DNA of 64,000 nt from Gammaproteobacteria bacterium Ga0074134 (GTDB taxonomy: Bacteria; Pseudomonadota; Gammaproteobacteria; Ga0077554; Ga007554), in the NCBI GenBank assembly GCA_001464965.1, contig LNEJ01000059.1, positions 1 to 64,000 on the forward strand, in the 5' to 3' direction. Below, one piece after another: positions 55,048 through 63,019 of the stretch. Every line of letters begins with the position of its first letter. Position 1 is the first letter of the stretch. The notes beneath the pieces are model-generated. The model did no database searches. It had not been told where the DNA came from and worked only from the letters and a program-made list of their open reading frames with translations. Position numbers and translations under genes: made by a program.

Positions 55048-58000
55048 GTGAAGCCGCTTCAAAGGATAGTCCGTTATTGCCGCTCGCTGGCGTGGCCGCT
55101 GTTTGCCGCCACGGTGGTGTTGCTGGCGGTGGTGTTCACCCTGGCGCGCCTGTGGTTGCCGGAGGCGGGGCAATACCGCGAGGATATTCAGCGCTGGGTG
55201 TCTGAGTATACTGGGTTGCCGGTCACCGTGGGCGCTATTCATATGCAATGGCAAGGGTTGCGTCCACGTCTTGCGCTAAGGGATATCTGCCTGCTGGAAA
55301 AACAGGGCCCGCGTCCCGTAATGTGTTTTAAGGAGGCGCAGCTTTCCATTGATCTGGCCGCGTCCGTGTGGCAAGGCAGACCCGAACCCAGCGATTTAAC
55401 CGTGGCGGGTGCCAATCTCTCCGTGCTGCGGCAGTTGGACGGTAGTTTTACTATCGCTGGCCTGGAAGGCATGCCGCCCGACCCTCATCTTCAGGAGATG
55501 TTGCAGCAATGGTTGCTGAGCCAGACCTATCTGATTGTCAAAAACAGCCAGTTGCACTGGCGCGATATGAGCACCGGCCGGGAGCGGCATTTCACCAGCG
55601 TCAACCTGGATCTGCGCAATGATGGACAACGGCACCGGTTGTCAGGTGCCATCGTCCTGCCGGCTAGCCTTGGCAACAAGATTACCTTTGCGCTTGATCT
55701 GACGGGCAACGTGTTTGAGGCGAATGCCTGGTCAGGCACGGGGTACGTGGATGGCTCGACGGTGAATCTTGGGCAGTGGCTTGATGGGCGCGAGGTAATG
55801 GGCCTCACCGCAGGTGATGGCATTGCCGATGTCAAGTTGTGGGCCGAATGGAGGCATGCCCGCCTGCAACGGCTGACAGGCGAAGCGGGCGCCCGTGATT
55901 TACGCTTGATGGCAGGTCAGCGGCCAGAGGGCAGTGCCACCCTGTCTCTGGCGCCTGTCGATATCGCCACGCTCTCCGGGCGCTTTGCCTGGCAGCGTCA
56001 GATACGCCAGGGATGGAAGCTTGATGTAGATCGCTTTGTGCTTGCGCGCAACGGCAGCACCCTATTGCCCGCCACTTCTTTTAAGGTCGCCATGACGCGA
56101 GACGGGCAGGCGTCCATGCTGGAAGCGGGCGTTGGCCGGTTGCGGTTGCAGGACGCAACGGCGTTGCTGACGTTAAGCGATATGCTCGACACTTCCAGCC
56201 GCAATGCCTTGGCAGCATTACAGCCCGGCGCCGATCTGCGTGATGCCTATATCCGTTTCCGGTCTGGCGAGGGAGTGGAACCTTCCTATGCCGCCCACGC
56301 CCAGTTTCAAAATCTCGTTATGCGGCGCTGGAAAAAAATCCCCGCCATTGCGGGCGCCGGCCTGAGTGGCGTGCTGCGCATGAATGATCAATCCGGTGTG
56401 ATTGCGCTGGCAGGGGCCGGCTTGAAACCCGCAGCGACCATTGTTGATTTCGGCACGCTGTTTCGTGGCCCCTTGTCGGTCGATAGCCCGGCGGGCCATG
56501 TCGCCTGGCGTCACCAGGGGGACGTATGGCGCGTGCAGGCCAGCGATTTGGTGTTGCGCAACGCGGACTTGAGGGGGCATATCAATGGCGTGGTGGATAT
56601 CCCGGAAAATGGGTCGCCCTTTCTCAATATTGTGGCCAATTTTGAAAACGGCAATGTGGAGCACACGTCGCGTTACCTGCCCGTCGATGTCATGCCGGTT
56701 GATGTCGTGCAGTGGCTGGATAGGTCCATAGTCAGCGGGCGAGTCACGTCGGGGGGGATGGTGCTGCATGGTCGTGTCAGTGACTTTCCTTACCTTCACG
56801 GCACAGGCCGCTTTGAGGTGCGCTTTAATGTCATCGACGGCATTCTTGATTATGCCCCCGGCTGGCCGCGTCTGGAAGAGATCGAAACCGAGGTTGTTTT
56901 CAGCGGCCACAGCATGGAAATCAACGCCGTTGGCGGTAAGGCTTTCGCTTCAGTGATCCATCAAACCCGCGTTGCAATTAGTGACATGGAAGCAACACCG
57001 GCCATTCTTGCCATTCATGGCAAGGCGCAGGGGCCAACGGGTGATGCGCTGCGCTTTGTCATGGAAAGCCCGCTCCACGAAACCCTTGGCAAGTATCTCG
57101 ACAAAGCCCGCGCCGGTGGGCACAGCACGCTTGACCTCGATGTGCGCATGCCACTGTCATCGCAGTATTCAAATCAAATCAAGGGCGTGGTGAGCTTCGA
57201 TAACAGCACCCTGGTTTTCGCCGATGGCGATCTTGAGCTGGCGCACGTGAACGGCGTGCTGGGCTTTACCGAGTCCAGCCTGACAGCGCGCGGCGTCCAT
57301 GCCCGGCTGCTGGGCATGGACGCCGTCATCGACGTGGATACGCCATCTTCATCGCAGGAGGGAGTGCTCCGTTTTGGCGCGCGCGGCAAAGCTACGACTA
57401 ACGATCTTGTGCGGCAATTTAAATCCCCGCTTTTGAAGCACCTCGAAGGCGGCGCGGATTGGCTGGCCACGTTGCGTATTCGCGAGAGCCAGGATAAAAC
57501 AATGAGCGCGGGATTGCGCGTTGAGTCTGATCTGAAAGGCATGGCGGTAACACTCCCTGATCCGCTGGACAAAACCGCGGCACAGCGGCGCGCGCTGGTG
57601 GTTGAAACCGCTTTTCCGCGGACGCAGGGCACACCATTTACTGTGCAGTATGGCGACAACCTGAGAAGCATTTTTACGATTGCCGCCAATAATGACCTGG
57701 AGCGTGGCGAGCTGCGTTTTGGCGGTGGCGAGGCGGTGCTTCCCGAGCGGAAAGGTCTGCGCATCGCGGGGGAGATGCCGCGCATCTCCGCGACAGAATG
57801 GATGTCCTTTCTGAAGCCGGCCAAAGACAGTGCCGCTGCGGCGCCAACTCACGATTTAAGCAGCATTGATCTGCGTGCCGGTGAGCTGGAAATTTTCGGT
57901 CAGCGCTTCAGCAGTATCGACTTGCGGGCCGAGAATACGCCACAGGCTTGGACCGCCAATGTTGATAGCGCCAGACTGGCGGGCAGCTTGCGGTTTCCTC

Positions 58001-58917
58001 ATGCGCCGTCCTCCCCTGTTGTGGCGGATCTGGAACGTCTTGCCCTGGAAAAAATACCGGAAGGAACAGAAGGCGCAGGCGGGGGTGACATTGAGGCCGA
58101 TCCGCGCCAGGTTCCGCCCTTGCGCCTGCAAGCCAAGAATTTTTCTTACGCAGGCAACAATTTTGGCGCTCTCACCGTAGCGACATCCCAGCGTCCCGGC
58201 GGGCTGCATCTGGACAGCCTTGCCATGGTGTCCGGCACCTTGCGCATTACCTCGTCGGGTGATTGGACGATCGACAAGGGTCAGCAGGCGTCATCCTTTA
58301 CTATCGCCATGGAGAGTGACGATCTTGAGCAGGCTTTCGCCCTGTTTGGTCATGCGGGCGCCATCGAGAACGGCAAAGGCCGCAGCGATATCGTGGCGCG
58401 TTGGGCCGGAGCGCCCGGTGCGTTTGCATACGAGCGGCTCAATGGCAGCCTGCGCTTGAGTTTCAAAAAAGGACGGGTGCTTGGTATCGAGCCCGGCGCG
58501 GGGCGGGTGTTCGGCCTGCTGGGGACGCTCAACTTCAATGACCTGTTCTCCAAAGGCTTCACGTTCGACCGCGTCGAAGGGGATTTTTCCATCAAGAATG
58601 GCAATGCCTACACCGACAATCTTGCCATGGAGGGACCGGTGGCCAAGGTTGCCATTCAAGGCCGGGTGGGTTTGGCGGCCAAGGATTACGATCAGCGCGT
58701 CACCGTCACGCCACGCTCATCCACCACACTACCCCTGGCGGGCGCCTTGGCGGGGGGGCTGCCTCTCGGCGCGGCGGTGTTGTTGTTTCAAAAACTTTTA
58801 CAGCCCGGCCTTGACCGCCTTACCCGCTACCAATACACAGTGAAAGGCTCGTGGGATAATCCCGTCATTGATGTGCCAGCCGGCGAAAAAAAGACGAATA
58901 CGGCGCCGGGAAAGTAA
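55048..58917 (+). CDS. yhdP: YhdP-family AsmA-like inner-membrane lipid-transport protein
   Basis: A 1289-residue protein of the YhdP/DUF3971 family. One N-terminal membrane helix (about 15-38) is followed by a long periplasmic chain made of many beta-strand repeats, consistent with the hydrophobic-groove bridges that carry phospholipids to the outer membrane. The C-terminal part includes RLTRYQYTVKGSWDNPVIDV, the AsmA-like end. In E. coli YhdP works beside TamB and YdbH. It follows rng by 48 bases as in E. coli, but tldD does not follow; an inverted-repeat element and psd on the other strand come next. Confidence 0.92.
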   Translation: MKPLQRIVRYCRSLAWPLFAATVVLLAVVFTLARLWLPEAGQYREDIQRWVSEYTGLPVTVGAIHMQWQGLRPRLALRDICLLEKQGPRPVMCFKEAQLSIDLAASVWQGRPEPSDLTVAGANLSVLRQLDGSFTIAGLEGMPPDPHLQEMLQQWLLSQTYLIVKNSQLHWRDMSTGRERHFTSVNLDLRNDGQRHRLSGAIVLPASLGNKITFALDLTGNVFEANAWSGTGYVDGSTVNLGQWLDGREVMGLTAGDGIADVKLWAEWRHARLQRLTGEAGARDLRLMAGQRPEGSATLSLAPVDIATLSGRFAWQRQIRQGWKLDVDRFVLARNGSTLLPATSFKVAMTRDGQASMLEAGVGRLRLQDATALLTLSDMLDTSSRNALAALQPGADLRDAYIRFRSGEGVEPSYAAHAQFQNLVMRRWKKIPAIAGAGLSGVLRMNDQSGVIALAGAGLKPAATIVDFGTLFRGPLSVDSPAGHVAWRHQGDVWRVQASDLVLRNADLRGHINGVVDIPENGSPFLNIVANFENGNVEHTSRYLPVDVMPVDVVQWLDRSIVSGRVTSGGMVLHGRVSDFPYLHGTGRFEVRFNVIDGILDYAPGWPRLEEIETEVVFSGHSMEINAVGGKAFASVIHQTRVAISDMEATPAILAIHGKAQGPTGDALRFVMESPLHETLGKYLDKARAGGHSTLDLDVRMPLSSQYSNQIKGVVSFDNSTLVFADGDLELAHVNGVLGFTESSLTARGVHARLLGMDAVIDVDTPSSSQEGVLRFGARGKATTNDLVRQFKSPLLKHLEGGADWLATLRIRESQDKTMSAGLRVESDLKGMAVTLPDPLDKTAAQRRALVVETAFPRTQGTPFTVQYGDNLRSIFTIAANNDLERGELRFGGGEAVLPERKGLRIAGEMPRISATEWMSFLKPAKDSAAAAPTHDLSSIDLRAGELEIFGQRFSSIDLRAENTPQAWTANVDSARLAGSLRFPHAPSSPVVADLERLALEKIPEGTEGAGGGDIEADPRQVPPLRLQAKNFSYAGNNFGALTVATSQRPGGLHLDSLAMVSGTLRITSSGDWTIDKGQQASSFTIAMESDDLEQAFALFGHAGAIENGKGRSDIVARWAGAPGAFAYERLNGSLRLSFKKGRVLGIEPGAGRVFGLLGTLNFNDLFSKGFTFDRVEGDFSIKNGNAYTDNLAMEGPVAKVAIQGRVGLAAKDYDQRVTVTPRSSTTLPLAGALAGGLPLGAAVLLFQKLLQPGLDRLTRYQYTVKGSWDNPVIDVPAGEKKTNTAPGK

Positions 58918-58924
58918 TAATCTT

Positions 58925-59085
58925 AGAACCTGTTCACGATCTCGATCAAGGGAAGAGCGCAGCGAAGGGTTCCCAGTGCAAGGCAAAATCGAGCGAAAAA
59001 GCGGAGCATACACGAAGTATGTGAGCATTTTGAGTTCGATTTTAACGCCGCAATGTGCCCTTCAGCGAGATCGTGAACAGGTTCT
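58925..59085. repeat. 161-bp palindromic repeat element, copy A (intact ends)
   Basis: Ends AGAACCTGTTCACGATCTCG (58925-58944) and its exact complement (59066-59085). The core contains GCGAAAAAGCGGAG, ACTTCGTGTATG-type and GATTTTAACGCCGCAATG blocks that recur at 62671-62785 (reverse orientation relative to this copy) and more weakly at 38527-38640. It sits between yhdP and psd, which end facing each other, and its right edge forms the TAA of psd (59085-59087). Non-coding, MITE- or REP-like. Confidence 0.85.
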
Positions 59086-59981
59086 TAGCGGCCTGCCGGG
59101 TCAAACGTCCCCATCAGCTGCCCCATGTTGACCGGGGCATCCGGCTGGAGGGTCGCAGCGAGGTCGACGCAATCCGCGCCGAACAGCACGATCACCGTCG
59201 AGCCCATATTAAAGCGACCCATTTCCGCGCCGTGCTCCAGCGTGATGGGCGAATCGCGGTAGTCCCAGGTCTGCGGGGTGGTGCTGGGATGAGGATTGAC
59301 CAGGCCCGACCAGACGGTTTCGATACCCGCGACGAACAGCGCGCCGACCAGGATCAGCGCCATCGGTCCGGCAGGGGTATCAAAAATCGTGACCAGCCGC
59401 TCGTTGCGCGCGAACAGGCCGGGCACATAGCGTGTGGTGCGCGGGTTGACGCTGAACAGGCGGCCGGGGATATACGCCATTTCCTGCAGGTGTCCGGTCA
59501 ACGGCATGTGGATGCGGTGGTAGTCCTTGGGGGAGAGGTAGAGCGTGGCATAGCGCCCGCCGGCGAACAGGGCTGCCCGCTCCGGGGAGCCGCCCAGCAG
59601 GGTCTCCAGGCTGTAATCGTGTCCTTTGGCCTGGAAGATTCGTCCGTCCACGATATCACCGGCCTGACTCACCGCGCCATCCACCGGGCAGGCGATTTCG
59701 CTTGGGCCGTGTGCTATTGGGCGTGCCCCAGGTTTCAGGGCGCGAGTGAAAAACGTGTTGAAGTCCGGGTAGGCAAGCGGGTCGGGCTCCAGGGCGATGC
59801 CCATGTCCACCTGGTAACGCTTGATAAACCACCGGATCTGCCATTTTTTCCAGGCGGGCCAGCGCGCGCGCGTCAGGATATACATAAGCTGCGTCAGCCA
59901 ATGGTGCGGCAGCGGGTACTGGGTGATCAGGGTTTTCAGCTGGTCAGAGAGTGAAGAGGACGTAATCGGCGAATCAGCCAT
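59085..59981 (-). CDS. psd: Phosphatidylserine decarboxylase
   Basis: A 298-residue membrane-associated pyruvoyl enzyme that makes phosphatidylethanolamine. The self-cleavage motif GST in FNMGSTVIVLFG is present near the C-terminus, splitting the chain into beta and alpha subunits. FPVDG-like CPVDGAVSQAG and the SPKDYHRIHMPLTG motif are conserved. The ATG at 59981 is chosen; a TTG ten codons upstream is in frame. Its stop codon lies in the edge of the palindromic element. Confidence 0.95.
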   Translation of the reverse strand: MADSPITSSSLSDQLKTLITQYPLPHHWLTQLMYILTRARWPAWKKWQIRWFIKRYQVDMGIALEPDPLAYPDFNTFFTRALKPGARPIAHGPSEIACPVDGAVSQAGDIVDGRIFQAKGHDYSLETLLGGSPERAALFAGGRYATLYLSPKDYHRIHMPLTGHLQEMAYIPGRLFSVNPRTTRYVPGLFARNERLVTIFDTPAGPMALILVGALFVAGIETVWSGLVNPHPSTTPQTWDYRDSPITLEHGAEMGRFNMGSTVIVLFGADCVDLAATLQPDAPVNMGQLMGTFDPAGR

Positions 59982-60090
59982 GCGGATAATGAGTCCCTGT
60001 TTTATAGTCAAGCGCCTAACTGTACCAAATATGACCGGTTTTGGGCAGCATTGCGTGGTAATTAATCAAGGCGGTTGCTAGAATTTGAAT

Positions 60091-60585
60091 ATGGATGAGG
60101 AACTTAACACATTGTCCGCGCAGGTTGGCGATGCCTTGCGGCGCCATGGCTTCATGCTCGCCACCGCCGAGTCCTGCACGGGTGGCTGGGTGGCGCAGAC
60201 CGTGACGGCGGTGGCGGGTAGTTCGCGGTGGTTTGAGCGCGGTTTTGTCACCTACACCAATATCGCCAAGCAGGAGATGCTGGGAGTGCGTGCCGCCACC
60301 CTGGCCGAATTTGGCGCGGTCAGTGAGCAGACGGTGCGCGAGATGGCCCAAGGTGCGCTCAACAATAGCCATGCCCAGATCAGTCTTGCCATCAGCGGTA
60401 TCGCCGGGCCGGGCGGGGCCAGCCTCGACAAGCCGGTGGGAATGGTGTGTTTTGCATGGGCGGGGATTGACAGGCCCGTGCGCAGCCGCACTGAACACTT
60501 TATGGGCAACCGCGAGGTGGTGCGGCGTCAGGCGGTGTTGACCGCTTTGCGTGGCGTGCTGACGGCCATTGATGAAAAGCCCTGA
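60091..60585 (+). CDS. pncC: Nicotinamide-nucleotide amidase PncC (CinA C-terminal type)
   Basis: A 164-residue amidase that recycles nicotinamide mononucleotide to nicotinate mononucleotide. The family motif LATAESCTGGWVAQTVTAVAGSSRWFERG (read in pieces), the catalytic Ser in AESCTGG, and the SGIAGPGG loop are complete. The ATG at 60091 is chosen over a TTG at 60085. It commonly precedes recA, but here thpR follows, overlapping by 14 bases. Confidence 0.95.
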   Translation: MDEELNTLSAQVGDALRRHGFMLATAESCTGGWVAQTVTAVAGSSRWFERGFVTYTNIAKQEMLGVRAATLAEFGAVSEQTVREMAQGALNNSHAQISLAISGIAGPGGASLDKPVGMVCFAWAGIDRPVRSRTEHFMGNREVVRRQAVLTALRGVLTAIDEKP

Positions 60586-61171
60586 ACAACAATTACAGAA
60601 CACCCCGGTGGAGCAAGCCAAGGAGGACGGGACTCAGCGGCTGTTTTTCGCGCTATGGCCGGACGATGCCCTGCGCCGGCGGTTGGCCGGGCTTGCGGAG
60701 GATATCGGTTCGCGCGTAACAGGCCGGGTTGTGGCGGCGGACAACCTGCATATCACGCTGGTCTTTCTTGGTGCCCTGAACGGCGTGCGCAGGCAATGTG
60801 CGGAAGAGGTGGCGGCAGCCATCCGGAGTGAGCGGTTTACGTTGACGCTGGACCGGCTGGGGTATTGGTCCACGCCTCGCATCCTGTGGGCCGGTTCGAT
60901 GCAGGTGCCGGAGGCATTGCAATCGCTGGCGGGTGCGTTGCAGGCCGGCTTGGCGAGCTGCGGCATCCCCCTCGAAACCCGGCCCTACCAGCCCCATTTG
61001 ACGCTCATGCGCAAGGTGAACCGCCGGCCGACCGCAGCCGTCATCGACCCCATAAGCTGGAATGTCGAGCGGTTTTGCCTGGTGGAATCTGTCTCCGGGA
61101 GCAGGGGTGTGAGTTACCGCGTGCTGGCGTCCTGGCGATTGGAATTATTGTCTGCAACTCTTTTTCCATAG
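60572..61171 (+). CDS. thpR: RNA 2',3'-cyclic phosphodiesterase (ThpR/LigT)
   Basis: A 199-residue 2H phosphoesterase with both HxTx motifs: HITLVFLG and HLTLMRK. It opens 2',3'-cyclic phosphates to 2'-phosphates. The ATG at 60572 lies within the end of pncC (14-base overlap), suggesting coupled translation. The N-terminal 20 residues before RLFFALWPD are a little longer than typical and are hydrophilic. Confidence 0.92.
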   Translation: MKSPEQQLQNTPVEQAKEDGTQRLFFALWPDDALRRRLAGLAEDIGSRVTGRVVAADNLHITLVFLGALNGVRRQCAEEVAAAIRSERFTLTLDRLGYWSTPRILWAGSMQVPEALQSLAGALQAGLASCGIPLETRPYQPHLTLMRKVNRRPTAAVIDPISWNVERFCLVESVSGSRGVSYRVLASWRLELLSATLFP

Positions 61172-61259
61172 TTTTGTCGAACCGCGCAGCACCGATGGAA
61201 TGTGAATATTCCTGGCATACCGGCGGTTTTTGACAATGTGTCACAAAGGTAGATAGATA

Positions 61260-62639
61260 ATGAAAGCAAGATTCAGGTCTGTTACGGCGAGTGTTCTGCT
61301 GGTGGCGGCCGGTATGTTATCCGCATCGGTCATGGCGGCGCTGCCGTTGGCGGACAGCCAGGGCGTGGCTATGCCGACGCTTGCGCCCATGATCGAGAAA
61401 GCGGCGCCCGCGGTAGTGAATATTTCCACGCGCGGGCGCGTCCGCGTGGAAGACAATCCGCTGTTCCAGGACCCTTTCTTCCGCCGTTTCTTCGGCGCGC
61501 CCGACATGCCGCGTGAGCGGCTTACCCAGAGTCTGGGTTCAGGTGTGGTGGTGGATGCGGCCAAAGGTTATGTGCTGACCAATAACCATGTCGTCGACAA
61601 GGCGGATGAGATTACTGTCACCTTGCGCGACGGGCGCAGCCTCAGCGCCAAGCTGATCGGTGCGGATCCCGAGGCGGATGTGGCGGTGATCCAGATTCCC
61701 GCACAGAATCTTAGCGCGCTGCCGCTGGCCGATTCGACCAGGCTGCGGGTGGGTGATTTTGTGGTCGCCATCGGCAACCCGTTCGGCTTGGGCCAGACAG
61801 TAACCTCTGGCATTGTCAGCGCATTGGGGCGCACCGGCCTAGGGATCGAAGGCTATGAGAATTTCATCCAGACCGACGCCTCCATCAACCCCGGCAACTC
61901 CGGTGGCGCGCTGGTCAACCTGCGCGGTGAACTGGTGGGCGTCAATACCGCCATTCTTGCGCCCGGTGGCGGCAATGTTGGCATTGGCTTCGCCATCCCC
62001 AGCAACATGGCGCACGACATTATGCGGCAACTGGTGACTTACGGTGAGGTAAAGCGTGGCCAGTTGGGTGTTGTGATGCAGGATCTGACACCGGATCTGG
62101 CCAAGGCATTCAATATTAAAGGGCAGTCGGGCGCGGTAGTGGCCAAGGTTTTGAAGGGATCGCCCGCGGATAAAGCGGGCTTGGCCGCAGGCGATGTCGT
62201 TACCACCGTGAATGGCAATCCGGTGCGCGGCGCGGCCGATCTGCGCAATGTTGTCGGCCTGCTGCGCGTGGGCGAAAAAGTGGCGCTGGGAGTGCTGCGC
62301 GACGGCAATCCGCACACCATTAACGTGCTTATAGCCCAGGCCTCGCAGGCCAAGGTGGATATGGGGCGGGTTCAGCCGCGCCTGGCGGGCGCGACATTGG
62401 GCATGATTGAAGAGGGTTCCCCGCTGTATGGACGCATCGAGGGTATGGTGGTGCTGGATGTTGAGTCCGGCAGCCGGGCATGGGATGCCGGATTGCGCAA
62501 GGATGACATCATCCAGTCAATCAACCGCCTGCCGGTGCGCACCGTCGATGAACTCAAGCGCGCTGTCAAAGCCAGCGAGCGGCGTTTGCTGCTCGCTGTG
62601 CGTCGCGGCAGGAGCGGGATGTTTCTTGTTATTCAGTGA
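61260..62639 (+). CDS. Periplasmic HtrA serine protease (DegQ/DegP-like)
   Basis: A 459-residue HtrA-family protease and chaperone with signal peptide (VTASVLLVAAGMLSASVMA). The trypsin-fold triad is His110 (TNNHVV), Asp140 (DPEADVAVI) and Ser214 (NPGNSGGA). Two PDZ domains follow (about 262-355 and 370-455). A short LA-loop (about RGRVRVEDNPLFQDPFF) is more like DegQ. It degrades misfolded envelope proteins. No sigma-E-type box was recognised in the 88 bases upstream. No mucD-associated rpoE cluster is adjacent. Confidence 0.95.
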   Translation: MKARFRSVTASVLLVAAGMLSASVMAALPLADSQGVAMPTLAPMIEKAAPAVVNISTRGRVRVEDNPLFQDPFFRRFFGAPDMPRERLTQSLGSGVVVDAAKGYVLTNNHVVDKADEITVTLRDGRSLSAKLIGADPEADVAVIQIPAQNLSALPLADSTRLRVGDFVVAIGNPFGLGQTVTSGIVSALGRTGLGIEGYENFIQTDASINPGNSGGALVNLRGELVGVNTAILAPGGGNVGIGFAIPSNMAHDIMRQLVTYGEVKRGQLGVVMQDLTPDLAKAFNIKGQSGAVVAKVLKGSPADKAGLAAGDVVTTVNGNPVRGAADLRNVVGLLRVGEKVALGVLRDGNPHTINVLIAQASQAKVDMGRVQPRLAGATLGMIEEGSPLYGRIEGMVVLDVESGSRAWDAGLRKDDIIQSINRLPVRTVDELKRAVKASERRLLLAVRRGRSGMFLVIQ

Positions 62640-62670
62640 GGTTAGGCGGCGCGCGGGGCCTGAAGCTCGC

Positions 62671-62785
62671 TATTCCTGCTGTGTCACAAAGCGCTGAAGG
62701 GCGCATTGTGGCGTTAAAATCGGACTCAAAATGCGGGGCCGGGAAACGGCAGACTCCGTGTAAACTCCGCTTTTTCGCCGATGGA
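62671..62785. repeat. Interspersed repeat family, copy B
   Basis: Aligned by eye with 38527-38640 in the same orientation (shared TATTCCT.CTGTGTCA start) and, reversed, with the core of the element at 58925-59085. Shared blocks on the complement include GCGAAAAAGCGGAG, GCATTTTGAGT, CGATTTTAACGCC and GCCCTTCAGCG. The terminal inverted repeats are degenerate in this copy. It lies in the 380-bp gap between the DegQ-like gene and the J-domain gene. Confidence 0.75.
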
Positions 62786-62980
62786 CGCTCAAATCATGTG
62801 CCAAATCCATTTTTTGGATCTGTTTATGAAAGTAAAACAAGAAGATAAAATATCTTGTATACTAGATTGCGCCGACGCATGCAATTAAAACGCGCCGTGC
62901 AAGCAGGTATGGTTCTGTTGTTTCAGATAAATCGTTGCTTTTATAATAATAAAGTATACATTTTTTTGTAATCCGTGGGC

Positions 62981-63002
62981 CGGAGGGTCCAGGATCCCTC
63001 CG
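62981..63002 (+). promoter_or_regulatory. Hairpin just before the J-domain gene
   Basis: CGGAGGG (62981-62987) pairs with CCCTCCG (62996-63002) over 7 bp around an 8-base loop. It is 18 bases upstream of the ATG at 63020. The arm contains GGAGG, the only Shine-Dalgarno-like sequence near this start, and pairing would sequester it; the distance to the start is too long for a normal ribosome site. Possibly a leader control element; tentative. Confidence 0.4.
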
Positions 63003-63019
63003 CTGGCGTCATAAAATAA

